A DNA stretch of 64,000 bases, taken from Mucilaginibacter agri. Lineage in GTDB: Bacteria > Bacteroidota > Bacteroidia > Sphingobacteriales > Sphingobacteriaceae. Under the pieces are notes generated by a model, which made no database searches, was not told the DNA's origin, and saw only the letters and a list, made by a program, of their open reading frames with translations. The DNA is taken from assembly GCF_009928685.1 (NCBI RefSeq), contig NZ_WWEO01000034.1:1-64000 (forward strand). The letters are read 5' to 3'. A program made the position numbers and the translations under genes. Of this stretch, positions 42,560-51,729 are shown in pieces (the stretch's first letter is position 1; every line of letters starts with the position of its first letter).

Positions 42560-43180
42560 ATGTTTAGTCATTTAAAAAATATCGAAACCGCCTTTAAGCA
42601 TATCAGGCAATTCAGCCTGTTCCTGATCATCGGCAATGTGCTAACAATGGGCTTTTGTATCTACAAGACCACGCAAGTCGTCAATGCAGCGCAAAACCGC
42701 GTTCACATCCTTTACAATGGCAAACTGCTGGAAGCTTCGGCTTCCGACAGGAAGTCCAATTTACCGGTCGAGCTGCGGGACCATATCCGCACCTTTCATG
42801 AGTACTTCTTTGATCTCAGCCCGGATGACAAAGCGATCCAGGCCAATGTGAACAAAGCTTTGTACCTGGCCGATGAATCTGCCAAAAGGGAATACGATAA
42901 TCTCAGGGAGGCAGGCTACTACAATAACCTGATCTCAGCCAATATCTCACAGGAGATCCACGTGGACAGCACCCGGCTCAACGGCAATCAATGGCCGTAT
43001 AATTTTACCTGTTATGCGACGGAAAAACTGGTTCGTTCCAGCGGAACGGTTTACCGTAAGCTGGTTACGCAAGGCGAGATCAGGGACCTGGCAGAACAAT
43101 CCGATAATAACCCGCATGGCTTTCTGATCCAGCATTGGGAAGTACTGGCCAACCGGGATACAACGATAATCAATAATTGA
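42560..43180 (+). CDS. traK: TraK conjugal transfer protein (VirB8-like)
   Basis: A 206-residue protein with one N-terminal membrane helix (FSLFLIIGNVLTMGFCIYKT) and a periplasmic domain (RDHIRTFHEYFFDLSPDDKA, IHVDSTRLNGNQWPYNFTCY). Length and order match TraK of CTnDOT-like elements, a VirB8-like assembly factor. Confidence 0.9.
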   Translation: MFSHLKNIETAFKHIRQFSLFLIIGNVLTMGFCIYKTTQVVNAAQNRVHILYNGKLLEASASDRKSNLPVELRDHIRTFHEYFFDLSPDDKAIQANVNKALYLADESAKREYDNLREAGYYNNLISANISQEIHVDSTRLNGNQWPYNFTCYATEKLVRSSGTVYRKLVTQGEIRDLAEQSDNNPHGFLIQHWEVLANRDTTIINN

Positions 43181-43181
43181 T

Positions 43182-43520
43182 ATGTGCTTCCTGAAACGAA
43201 AAACAAGCAAAAACAATGAGGCGACCGACCGTATGGCCGGTGTGATCGCGGGCAGTATCCTGAAGTGGCAGCGCCGTACTTCAGCGCGGCTAAATGAAAG
43301 CGTTAACCGTCAATCCAAAAACACACAGCTCCGGTGGTTCTGGCTTTGCTGCGGTTTGGCCTTGTTCGCACTGGTTTGCAGTGTTATACTTACCAGCCGC
43401 AGCACCACTTTACCGCGTATACATGATCCGGCATTACCTACCCATATCGGGCAAAGCTCCGCCGGTCCGCCCAAGCCTCAGGATAGACAGAAAACAGATT
43501 CATTAAATCATCAAAAATAA
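43182..43520 (+). CDS. TraL-like small membrane protein
   Basis: A 112-residue protein with a basic cytoplasmic start, one membrane helix (about 55-72, FWLCCGLALFALVCSVIL) and a short Pro-rich periplasmic tail. It fills the traL slot between traK and traM and is 1 bp from the traK stop. Sequence identity to TraL cannot be judged by eye. Confidence 0.65.
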   Translation: MCFLKRKTSKNNEATDRMAGVIAGSILKWQRRTSARLNESVNRQSKNTQLRWFWLCCGLALFALVCSVILTSRSTTLPRIHDPALPTHIGQSSAGPPKPQDRQKTDSLNHQK

Positions 43521-43525
43521 ATACT

Positions 43526-44629
43526 ATGGAAACTATCAATGAAACCAGCGGCCAGACACCGCTGAATCCTGAGTTCAGGAAAAAGAGAAAATTCTACCTG
43601 GTGATACCTCTACTGATCCTGCCGTTTATGACCATGGCCTTTTGGGCACTCGGTGGCGGCAGCGGTAAACCGGACAATAACCAAGTGAGCCAGCAAAAAG
43701 GCATCAATATGGCCCTGCCGTCCGCACAATTCAAAACCCGCGAAGCCAGCAATAAGATGGATATCTACCAAAGTGCAGCCAAAGACAGCGCGAAAAAGAG
43801 TGAAGGCGCAGGCAGCGAGTTTATGCAGCAGATGGGTTTTGATCCTGCCAGCGTGGACAGTGCCGCGGTCAGTAAGGACAACCCGGCCGGCCCTGATCTG
43901 AAGCGCAGTACAGCAGATATCCAGTCGGACCGCATCAGCGCGAAGCTGGCCGCCATCAACCGCCAGATCAGCCAGCCTGCTACGCCCTATGAAAATGCAG
44001 ATGATAGCCGTTCGGTCAAAAAACTCAACCGGATGATGAAAGCCATGAACTCATCGTCAGCGAAAGACCCTGAAATGGAACAGTTGAACGCTATGCTGAC
44101 AAAAATCCAAGCGATACAAAATCCAGGCTCTGTCAGCAAGCCTGCTGTAAAAAAAGAAAGGGACAGCGCATTTAAAGCGATACCCGCCATGATCGACGGG
44201 CGTCAAAAAGTATTGAACGGCGGCACAGTACGGCTGAAGCTCACAGATTCCATCCGCCTGCGCGGGGAGAGGCTGCCTAAAGGCCAGCTGATCTACGGGG
44301 CCTGCCAGGTGACCAATCAACGCCTGTTGCTAACCATAGAAAATATCCGGCTGGATAAAAAGATCATCCCGGTCAACCTGACGGTTTTTGCACTGGACGG
44401 CATGCCGGGCATTCCGGCACCGGAAGCTGATCTTGGCGGCGCTGCCGGAACGGGAGCTGATAATGCAGTACAAAGCATGCAGATCATGAGTATGGATGCC
44501 AGCCTGGGAGCGCAAGCGGCCGCCGGTGGGATCAACGCCGCTAAAGGCCTTTTCAGTAAGAAAGTTCGTAAGATCAAAGTCAAGCTAAAAGATGAATACC
44601 CCGTGCTTTTAAAGGTCAATAAATTTTAA
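43526..44629 (+). CDS. traM: TraM conjugative transposon protein
   Basis: A 367-residue protein with an N-terminal membrane helix (FYLVIPLLILPFMTMAFWAL), a long low-complexity, Ser/Asp/Lys-rich spacer crossing the periplasm, and a C-terminal beta domain (AMIDGRQKVLNGGTVRLKLT, LPKGQLIYGACQVTNQRLLL). This is the TraM architecture. TraM is a VirB10-like bridge to the outer-membrane complex. Confidence 0.9.
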   Translation: METINETSGQTPLNPEFRKKRKFYLVIPLLILPFMTMAFWALGGGSGKPDNNQVSQQKGINMALPSAQFKTREASNKMDIYQSAAKDSAKKSEGAGSEFMQQMGFDPASVDSAAVSKDNPAGPDLKRSTADIQSDRISAKLAAINRQISQPATPYENADDSRSVKKLNRMMKAMNSSSAKDPEMEQLNAMLTKIQAIQNPGSVSKPAVKKERDSAFKAIPAMIDGRQKVLNGGTVRLKLTDSIRLRGERLPKGQLIYGACQVTNQRLLLTIENIRLDKKIIPVNLTVFALDGMPGIPAPEADLGGAAGTGADNAVQSMQIMSMDASLGAQAAAGGINAAKGLFSKKVRKIKVKLKDEYPVLLKVNKF

Positions 44630-44633
44630 GCGT

Positions 44634-45662
44634 ATGAAACCAGTGAACAGAGTGCTCCTTGCCTTTAAAGGCTGGGAGGATAAAAAAAATGAGTTGCAGC
44701 CGTTGCTGAAATCGGGAACGACCGATGAGCGGGCTATGCTGGCCCTGCAACTGGAACACCTGCGACAGGCCGGGCATCGCCTGCGCCATACGGCAAGGCC
44801 GGATGAAAAGCCTTTTCTCAGGCTGTTGGAGAACCAGTTGAACAGGCTGGAAAAGCAGCTTTATCCAAATTTCTTGCAGCGCATCCTGCTCCGGTTAAAA
44901 GATCGCATTTTCGACGGACCAGCTTACCTGGAACAGCAGGGCCGGCAGCGCGCGGCCAACATGGAAACGCTAAAACAACAATTGCGTGAACGTGGGCTGA
45001 GTTCAGTTGCCGGAAAGCTGGAGCAGCATTTAGACCCGGATCACCGGCAGGTATGCTTACCGCTGGATTGCCAGTTAACGGCGGACAAGCGGCTAAATCT
45101 CGACCTGCATTTCGACAAGGATGTTTACGGCAATTTTCAATTGGGAAAATTGGAGGGCACTTTGGTGGAAAATGGTAAAGCGGAACGTTATCATTCCTTT
45201 GAATTACCGGACTGGCCGGGCCTTAAAGCGGATCAGGTGCTCAGTTTGCTGGAAGGGCGCGCGCTGAAACAGCATTACACGGACGCTACCGGCCATGAAA
45301 ATACACGCTGGGTGGAGGTAGGCAATCAGGGCGTTCAGCATTATTCGCCGGACCATGGTTTTGATATCGCTACGACATTGGCAGCCCTGCCGAACATCAC
45401 CCGCAATAAGGAGGAACTGACCCAATATCTGGAAAACGGCCAATGTGTGCCGACACACTGGAAGCAGAACGGACAGTTCCAGAACATTTTCGTGCAGGCC
45501 GATCCTGCGAATGGCAGCCTCAAAATCTTCGATGCCAAAATGAAGCCGGTCAGTGCGGAACAGCTCAGCCAAAAAGCGCAGCAACAGGAAAAAAACCGGA
45601 AACCCTCCGTGGTGATGAAACCTACACGGCAGAGCCAAAAGAACGGGCATAAGGTCCATTAA
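44634..45662 (+). CDS. DUF3945/DUF4099-like ICE protein
   Basis: A 342-residue protein. Residues 1-115 are helical and Leu/Arg-rich. The second half carries a beta-strand domain with the landmark LLEGRALKQHYT, HGFDIATTLAAL and IFDAKMKPVSAEQLSQ, shared with the next gene. Such proteins accompany tra operons in Bacteroidota. It stands where traN would be expected, but it has no recognisable TraN sequence. The basic tail suggests nucleic-acid contact. Confidence 0.65.
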   Translation: MKPVNRVLLAFKGWEDKKNELQPLLKSGTTDERAMLALQLEHLRQAGHRLRHTARPDEKPFLRLLENQLNRLEKQLYPNFLQRILLRLKDRIFDGPAYLEQQGRQRAANMETLKQQLRERGLSSVAGKLEQHLDPDHRQVCLPLDCQLTADKRLNLDLHFDKDVYGNFQLGKLEGTLVENGKAERYHSFELPDWPGLKADQVLSLLEGRALKQHYTDATGHENTRWVEVGNQGVQHYSPDHGFDIATTLAALPNITRNKEELTQYLENGQCVPTHWKQNGQFQNIFVQADPANGSLKIFDAKMKPVSAEQLSQKAQQQEKNRKPSVVMKPTRQSQKNGHKVH

Positions 45663-45686
45663 CTAATCATTGCAATCAATCAGACT

Positions 45687-46844
45687 ATGGAAAAGGCGGT
45701 CAATTTTTATGAACTGAAGACGCAATTACAGGAACTTGGCTACAACGACCCGGCAAACCTGGATGAATTGCGCGGAATGGTTTACAGCGATAAACAACTC
45801 CATGATATCTATTCCAAACAGGATGGAGCCGAGTTCACCTTGTCGTATCAATGGGATAAGGCACATGGTTACCAACTCTATTGCATCGATGCTTCGTTGA
45901 ACATTCCCGGAAAACAGAATAACCAGGTGATGCAATATCTCCGGCCGGATGTCCCAGCGCCAATGGCACTGGAACTTTTGACGCTTAGCCTATCGGTACG
46001 AAACGGCCATGACCCCTTTATGCCTCTAAGCAAACCCGAAACAGAACAATATATCCATGAATTAAAATCAAATGTTATGAACACACAAAATTTAGAATTT
46101 CTGAAAAAAAGCCTGCTGAACCTTGGCTTCGGCGATAAGGTAAACAAAGAGCTGGAGCAACAGATCAGTAAGGGAACCCCCGAGTTCGTACTGAATGCTA
46201 AACACGAATTCAACCAGAAGCCGGTAGACTATCAATTGTATTTTAAAGCCGGTGAAAACGAAGGCATGTATTTCTTCAACAAGTATGACGCGGCGCTGCA
46301 CAAGGGGAAAGACCAGGAAGTTAACCAAACCTTTTATATCAATAAAGGAAACGGCATTACCGCCAAAGAGGCATTCAACCTGATGGAAGGCCGTGCCGTA
46401 CATAAACAGTTGTTCAATAAAGAGGGTGAAAAGTACCATGCCTGGTTACAGCTCGACCCGGAAAATCTAACCCAAAACGGCAGTAAGGAGATCAAGAGGT
46501 TCAATGAAAATTACGGCTTCGACCTGGAGCAGGTTTTGACCGGGAAAGGCATTAAAGAAATGGACAATGCCGAAAGCAAGGAAAGCTTGTTAAAATCCAT
46601 CCGCAAAGGGAATGCCCAGCAGATCACGGTTATTAACGGAAAGGAGGATACCAAATATTTTGTTTCCGCCAGCCCGCAATTTAAAACCATTGACCTGTAC
46701 GATGACAAAATGAAGCGCATCAAACGCGAAGAATTACTACAGGCATCGCAAAAGACCAGTACTACCCAAAAACAGACCCGGCAGCAGAAGGAGGGCCTGC
46801 CTGAAAAAAAGCAGCAGTCGCGTAAGCGGAAAATGACAGTTTAA
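45687..46844 (+). CDS. DUF3945/DUF4099-like ICE protein with internal duplication
   Basis: A 385-residue protein related to the gene before (NLMEGRAVHKQLF, YGFDLEQVLTG, LYDDKMKRIKREELLQ). The beginning (FYELKTQLQELGYND) is repeated at about 135 (LEFLKKSLLNLGFGDKVNKE), so the N-terminal module occurs twice. A second possible start lies at the ATG at 46077, opposite the second copy. The C-terminus is very basic and Gln/Lys-rich. The gene ends 8 bp before a strong terminator, closing the tra operon. Confidence 0.7.
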   Translation: MEKAVNFYELKTQLQELGYNDPANLDELRGMVYSDKQLHDIYSKQDGAEFTLSYQWDKAHGYQLYCIDASLNIPGKQNNQVMQYLRPDVPAPMALELLTLSLSVRNGHDPFMPLSKPETEQYIHELKSNVMNTQNLEFLKKSLLNLGFGDKVNKELEQQISKGTPEFVLNAKHEFNQKPVDYQLYFKAGENEGMYFFNKYDAALHKGKDQEVNQTFYINKGNGITAKEAFNLMEGRAVHKQLFNKEGEKYHAWLQLDPENLTQNGSKEIKRFNENYGFDLEQVLTGKGIKEMDNAESKESLLKSIRKGNAQQITVINGKEDTKYFVSASPQFKTIDLYDDKMKRIKREELLQASQKTSTTQKQTRQQKEGLPEKKQQSRKRKMTV

Positions 46845-46852
46845 GTAAAAAA

Positions 46853-46879
46853 GGCGGGATTATCTTCCCGCCTTTTTTT
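46853..46879 (+). terminator. Rho-independent terminator of the tra operon
   Basis: A 7-bp stem GGCGGGA (46853-46859) and TCCCGCC (46866-46872), loop ttatct, followed by seven T. A-tract before the stem also makes it usable on the other strand. Confidence 0.9.
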
Positions 46880-46925
46880 AATTTATGGGTCTATTTTTAA
46901 CTTCGCATAACAGTTACTTAACGAA

Positions 46926-48035
46926 ATGGAAATAGAAGAATACTACGATGCCTTAACAGGTTTTGCCCAAACCATCAATGAAACCGGAATATCGCCAGAG
47001 CAATTCATTAGTGACCTGATCAATAATGATCATGATAAGATTGACAAACTCATCAGTTTCAGGCAAGACTTTTTAGGCGTCACCGAACTGAACCGTGCCA
47101 GCGGTTATATATCGATGGGTTATTTTAAAGCATATGAGGGTGTAAAAAGAGAGACCTGTTTTGTGATCTGTTTTGAACTGACCGAACAGGTGATCAAGTT
47201 AGAATATCGCCAACGTTGTGAAACCTATAGCTTAACCCAGCCGATCTTTCAGGCCGAGCCCAGTCTGGCCGAGCATATCCGGAGGAAGGACTCTGGTAAT
47301 TATGATAATGAATTGATCGACCTATCAGCTGTTGATCAAATAGGCGATACGGAGATTATTAAATATAAAGACCATTACTTTTTGATTGATTATTGCTTAA
47401 ATCCTTCAGAGTTAGGTTGGATAAAGGCGACCTTCCCGGATAATCCATTGTTTATCCGTTTGAAACCCTATAAAGTATTTGACAAACAACCTCAAGGCCG
47501 ACTGTTTGAATCCATACTCATGCCCGCAAATCCGAATTGGTGGAAAACCTTAAACATTCACAACAGGGATAAAGAAGGGGCGGCCTATCAATTAGGAGAG
47601 GACGAATATCCAGATAATCCCCAAGCGCTATGGGAATATAAAGTCAAGAACATAAATCGGCTGGAAGTGATCGCTAAGCGTGATAATAATGGAAATTTGT
47701 CCATGATGCTGGAGGAATTAACTGGGATGGATCATAATAATATGGTTTTCGGTCGATGTATTCATTTAGACACCGATGATAAACAGGGAACGAATGCCAA
47801 TGATGCGATATTAAATCATTTGGACCTTGCGATCAATGTATATGAGGACGACAATGGTAAAAAACGATTAACGGAAAATTTAGCTCACGGTCAGGTCACG
47901 AGCAATGCGAGTTACCGTACTCATTTATTACGTATTGAAAACGTACCATTTAAATCATTGGTCGGCTTCGCTCTCTTATTTTTTAAATCTCAAACACTAA
48001 TCCAGGAATGGTTTGAGGACCAGTTCTCTAAATGA
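46926..48035 (+). CDS. Hypothetical protein (369 aa), accessory region
   Basis: No family recognised. It is soluble and acidic, with mixed alpha/beta segments (ISMGYFKAYEGVKRETCFVI, LLRIENVPFKSLVGFALLFF). It begins 46 bp after the tra terminator and overlaps the convergent ART-like gene by 8 bp, so it probably has its own promoter. It might be cargo unrelated to transfer. Confidence 0.6.
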   Translation: MEIEEYYDALTGFAQTINETGISPEQFISDLINNDHDKIDKLISFRQDFLGVTELNRASGYISMGYFKAYEGVKRETCFVICFELTEQVIKLEYRQRCETYSLTQPIFQAEPSLAEHIRRKDSGNYDNELIDLSAVDQIGDTEIIKYKDHYFLIDYCLNPSELGWIKATFPDNPLFIRLKPYKVFDKQPQGRLFESILMPANPNWWKTLNIHNRDKEGAAYQLGEDEYPDNPQALWEYKVKNINRLEVIAKRDNNGNLSMMLEELTGMDHNNMVFGRCIHLDTDDKQGTNANDAILNHLDLAINVYEDDNGKKRLTENLAHGQVTSNASYRTHLLRIENVPFKSLVGFALLFFKSQTLIQEWFEDQFSK

Positions 48036-48777
48036 AGTCACCGTGTTCATCACCTATTTGCCCCAGAGACCTATAAAGAAAAGGGTCCCGATCAGTTCCA
48101 TCAGTAAATAATGCAACACTCCATATATCGCTACGAGGAATTCTGGCGTGAAAGAAATCAGGCGACATCGGATCGGCTGGAAGGATCAGCCATTCCTTAT
48201 CGTTACGGGCAAACTGAACAGCTCCATCTAAGGCATGATCGGAATTGTGTTTGATCAGGTATCGTTCGCTATTAACCAAAATCAAAGAATGCGATGTCGC
48301 ACCGTTATTACAGATCTCGCAACCAGCATTTCTAACCAGTTGAGCTTCCAATCGGCTCATTATATCTGGAGCATTCGATTCCTTTATGGCGGAATTACAT
48401 GCGTACCGATAGAGATAAATTCCATCATTAAGATCTAATACCTTGCTCATGTCGATGTTCAGTGTGAAAAGATAACGTGTCTCCATGTAATTGTCAGCGG
48501 TCGGCTTCAAATTCAATCGGCCTCGTTCCGAAAGCCAATAGATCGCTCGATTTTTATCCTCTGAAAAGGAGATAAAGTCTGTCGTATCGTAGTAGCGCAC
48601 GTCGCTGGGGATAGAACGATCAGGACGAACATGTTTTTGAATTGCCGATATTAACCCTTCGCGCTTAATATATGCTGGGTCACCAACACCGAAAGTTTTA
48701 CTTCTTATTCCATCAAGGCGAAAGCGGCCAGGTAAAGTACCGGTATTGCATAAACAGTCTCCCCTGTATAATTTCAT
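48028..48777 (-). CDS. ADP-ribosyltransferase-like protein
   Basis: A 249-residue protein with the outline of an ART fold: YRG with R5 at the N-terminus, TTDFISFSEDKNRAIYW with S70/S72 in the middle and NDKEWLILPAD with E195 at the end, corresponding to an R-S-E triad. Such proteins modify proteins or nucleic acids using NAD and often act as toxins or phage-defence effectors. There is no signal peptide. No clear antitoxin neighbour is present; the divergent gene is a PD-(D/E)XK protein. The motif match is by eye. Confidence 0.5.
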   Translation of the reverse strand: MKLYRGDCLCNTGTLPGRFRLDGIRSKTFGVGDPAYIKREGLISAIQKHVRPDRSIPSDVRYYDTTDFISFSEDKNRAIYWLSERGRLNLKPTADNYMETRYLFTLNIDMSKVLDLNDGIYLYRYACNSAIKESNAPDIMSRLEAQLVRNAGCEICNNGATSHSLILVNSERYLIKHNSDHALDGAVQFARNDKEWLILPADPMSPDFFHARIPRSDIWSVALFTDGTDRDPFLYRSLGQIGDEHGDFI

Positions 48778-48815
48778 ATGATAATAGTTAATTTAGCGGA
48801 ACCTAAAATTATAAA

Positions 48816-49853
48816 TTGAAACCGAACCTTTTTAGCATCGCGACAAAAGAATTACATCAGGACGCATTCATTGCGTGGCTTGTTCAATGGGCGGACCCGA
48901 AAAACGCAAGCTACGATGAAACTTTACATCGCCTTGGAATAACTTTTGTAAAGGCATTACTCGCTAAACGTTATCCGGTCACTGACGAACCTTTGTTAAA
49001 GGTTCGCTGCGGCCGGCAGTGGGAAAATATTGATGTTTACGTTGAAGTAGAAACAGCAACGGTGAAATATCTCATCGTTATTGAAGATAAAACTTTTACG
49101 AAAAAAAGAGAAGGGCAATTGGAACGTTACCACTTATCCGGCGAACGGTGGTGTAAAAAGTTTGGCGCAAAATTATGCTGCGTTTATTTAAAAACAGGAA
49201 GCGAGTCGCAAAAAAGTCTTAACCTGATCAAAAAAGATGGTTTTGCGACATTTGACCGAAAAGATTTTATTGCTATTCTGGATCAATATCCGTCAAGCGG
49301 AAGTGATATTCTAACCGATTTTAGGGTCAGGTTACACCAGTTGCAGATGGCGCATGATGCTTTTGAGACTACGCAGCTTGGCCAATGGGACGATGCCTGC
49401 TGGATCGGGTTTTATCAATATCTTGAAAAAAATTTGGGTATCATAGATTGGAACCTGGTTAATCCGCCCAGCGGTGCCAGTTTTTGGAATGCTGTTTTGA
49501 ACTGGGACTATTGGAATGGGTTTCCTGTATATTTACAGATCGAACAAGGGAAATTATGTTTTAAGATATCTTATATCGATGCCGAGATAGATACCGAACT
49601 TAGTAAATCCGAGTTGAGAAATCGCTGGTATGAAATCGTTCGCAAAGCAGCACAAAGGCAAAATGAAGATGCTATTCATCGGCCAAACCGTTTCGGTGTT
49701 GGAGATTACATGACCACTGCCGTTGTTAACGCCGCAGACTGGCTTGGTGACCCGAAACAAAATATCGACCCTGTTGCCGTAATTTCTCGCTTACGGCATT
49801 ACAAAAATTTCCTCAAAAGCTTATTGCCGAATGAAAACCATACGATTGCTTAG
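48816..49853 (+). CDS. PD-(D/E)XK superfamily nuclease-like protein
   Basis: A 345-residue protein of the PDDEXK_4 kind. It starts at TTG 48816, justified because the family usually begins MxNxFSxxTxELxQDAFIxW, and this protein begins MKPNLFSIATKELHQDAFIA. The catalytic core is D73 (NIDVYVEV), E90/K92 (IVIEDK) and QLERYH (101-106). The family is frequent in defence islands and mobile elements. It is divergent from the ART-like gene and converges with the HTH-like gene (4-bp overlap). Confidence 0.78.
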   Translation: MKPNLFSIATKELHQDAFIAWLVQWADPKNASYDETLHRLGITFVKALLAKRYPVTDEPLLKVRCGRQWENIDVYVEVETATVKYLIVIEDKTFTKKREGQLERYHLSGERWCKKFGAKLCCVYLKTGSESQKSLNLIKKDGFATFDRKDFIAILDQYPSSGSDILTDFRVRLHQLQMAHDAFETTQLGQWDDACWIGFYQYLEKNLGIIDWNLVNPPSGASFWNAVLNWDYWNGFPVYLQIEQGKLCFKISYIDAEIDTELSKSELRNRWYEIVRKAAQRQNEDAIHRPNRFGVGDYMTTAVVNAADWLGDPKQNIDPVAVISRLRHYKNFLKSLLPNENHTIA

Positions 49854-50140
49854 AAGAGGCCATATTGCAGACCTATCTGCGCTTTACCTTCAAATGCTGG
49901 ATTTGTACTGTAAAAACCCGCAATGTGTTTTGTATATGGGCAATGGCCAAACTTAATGAGTTTGATCTTTCCAGACTTTTGCAGTCGCGCGACGTAGCGA
50001 CAGATATTTGGCCTCAAAATGCCTGTTTGTACCTCTACCATCCGCATTGTTGACGGCTCTTTAAAAAATGCCGAAAATGTTCTCAATAACTCATTGGAGT
50101 CTTTAGACCGTTTTCTCTCCACAGGCTTGATCTCTTGCAT
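49850..50140 (-). CDS. Small winged-helix-like protein
   Basis: A 96-residue protein with an HTH-like centre (FKEPSTMRMVEVQTGILRPN, ICRYVARLQKSGKIKLIKFG) typical of small winged-helix proteins in Bacteroidota accessory DNA. It may be a regulator of neighbouring genes. It overlaps the nuclease stop by 4 bp on the opposite strand. Confidence 0.65.
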   Translation of the reverse strand: MQEIKPVERKRSKDSNELLRTFSAFFKEPSTMRMVEVQTGILRPNICRYVARLQKSGKIKLIKFGHCPYTKHIAGFYSTNPAFEGKAQIGLQYGLF

Positions 50141-50216
50141 AACTTCTTATTTTCATGCAAGTTGCGATATGCTATTTTCCTTATTGTACACAATGAAACT
50201 AAGGAAAGTAAAGACA

Positions 50217-51674
50217 TTAAAGCTTTTTGATCAATGTCTCTAATTGATGATGATAATCCTTGAACGCCCGTTTATGCGTGTTCCCAAACGATCTTTTATC
50301 AATATTTAAATCAGGTATTAGCTGATTAATCAGTTCAGTCTTTTTGCCCGCGGTCAAGCCCGTACGAATCTTTCCTGCGCGGTCTAAAATATCAAACCAG
50401 GCAACGATGGCGCTTTTACTTCGTTCCCCCAAGCGGTAGTGACCTTGCTCATTTAAAATAGGCGGTTCAACCTTTTTTAAAATTTCAAGGAATTGCGAAG
50501 TTCTTAAAGGGTCCAAAAAAAGACTGCCCGTATCTTTTTCAGCGTGCTTTTGCAATTGGCTTTCGGGAAGCAGCCCGCGCTTGTCTTTCATCCAGACTCG
50601 GAACACGTCTGCTTTTTTGATACTGGCTCCCTGAAAGGAACTTTTAAGATTTGCATTTCCGATAATCTCTACGTAATTCAAAAAGTCTTCTTTTCTTGCC
50701 GGGGTAAGTTCAAATTGCTCATCTAATAACGCCTTAAGTGCATCGGCAGTAGCCGATTTGAAAGCATGTAGAAATTTCGTTTCCAGAACAATTTGCCTGA
50801 GCCGAAACTGCTTTTTAATATTGCCCGGAGCGGTCCTTTCAGAGAATTGATAATTATTAAGATCATAAGAAAAAAAACGATCATGCCAGTCGTAATAACC
50901 GTGTCCCCGGTCAATCACTTGAGTGGAGGTAGCAATTTCTTCTTTTGCTAAACGATCATCCTCTCCCAAGCTTAACAATTGGTCTTTAGTTTCCTGGAAA
51001 ATTTCATCCGCATAAGCCTTAAGTATGATAAATCTTTTTCTGACCGAATTTTTTTCAGGTTCTGATAGCTTTTTGACAACCATCAAAATCGTCAGTTCTG
51101 TGTCAATGTCAGCTGCAAGCATTACTTCAAGCAGGGCGGTCCGGAATTTCAAGTCATGAATTTTATCAAGCTCTTTCACTATGCTTTTGGACGCTGCCCG
51201 GGCATAGGCCTGATAACTAGATACGTCGGTATGATCAATGGCGTATTGCTTGAATACGTCAAGCTGATCGGCGATCTGTTTGAGAAGCTTCGCCAAAGTT
51301 GTTTCTAAAATCCGATGGCCGTAATATTTTTGTTCTAATGTCTTGGCCACTGCCATTTTGAAGAATTCTTCAGTAAGCCGTTTGGACAAGGTTTCAAGGG
51401 GAGTATCTGCTACAAAGCCAGCAGCGATCGGATGGCTGTTGGAGCTGACGGTTCGCGTACGGGTATGGCTTTCAGCTCTATCTTGCTCCCATTCTTTATC
51501 TGTGAAAAACTCACGCAGGTACAAATATGGTTTTGGCTGCAAGGGCGCTTGCAAATAGTCTTGTTTAAGAATGTCAATAAAATGGGTATCTGACAGTATC
51601 ACTTCCTTAAACGGGAATGGAGAAAATTTTAATTCATGATCAAAATCGATATCAATATTTTCGGCTAACTTCAT
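50217..51674 (-). CDS. Hypothetical protein (485 aa), accessory region
   Basis: No family recognised. A long helical, soluble protein with notable segments PYLYLREFFTDKEWEQDRAE and DRGHGYYDWHDRFFSYDLNN. It shows no catalytic motif I can defend. Its divergent neighbour at 51730 has a nuclease-like core; the 55-bp gap between them probably holds both promoters. It could be a defence partner, but nothing in the sequence proves it. Confidence 0.65.
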   Translation of the reverse strand: MKLAENIDIDFDHELKFSPFPFKEVILSDTHFIDILKQDYLQAPLQPKPYLYLREFFTDKEWEQDRAESHTRTRTVSSNSHPIAAGFVADTPLETLSKRLTEEFFKMAVAKTLEQKYYGHRILETTLAKLLKQIADQLDVFKQYAIDHTDVSSYQAYARAASKSIVKELDKIHDLKFRTALLEVMLAADIDTELTILMVVKKLSEPEKNSVRKRFIILKAYADEIFQETKDQLLSLGEDDRLAKEEIATSTQVIDRGHGYYDWHDRFFSYDLNNYQFSERTAPGNIKKQFRLRQIVLETKFLHAFKSATADALKALLDEQFELTPARKEDFLNYVEIIGNANLKSSFQGASIKKADVFRVWMKDKRGLLPESQLQKHAEKDTGSLFLDPLRTSQFLEILKKVEPPILNEQGHYRLGERSKSAIVAWFDILDRAGKIRTGLTAGKKTELINQLIPDLNIDKRSFGNTHKRAFKDYHHQLETLIKKL

Positions 51675-51729
51675 TTAATAAATCGGGTATTCAGAAACCT
51701 AAGTTAAAATTAAGGAATTAAAAGATCGA

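Larger units (their letters stand above)
32969..46844 (+). mobile_element. Conjugation module of a CTnDOT-type integrative conjugative element (partial)
   Basis: An ordered plus-strand series: two RteC-like proteins, a single-pass membrane protein, TraE (DUF4134), TraF (DUF4133), TraG ATPase, a lipoprotein, TraI-like plus two relatives, TraJ, TraK, TraL-like, TraM and two DUF3945/DUF4099-like proteins. The order agrees with CTnDOT-like type IV secretion. TraN, TraO, TraP, TraQ, relaxase and integrase are not seen in the window, so the limits given are those of the module, not of the element. Confidence 0.85.
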
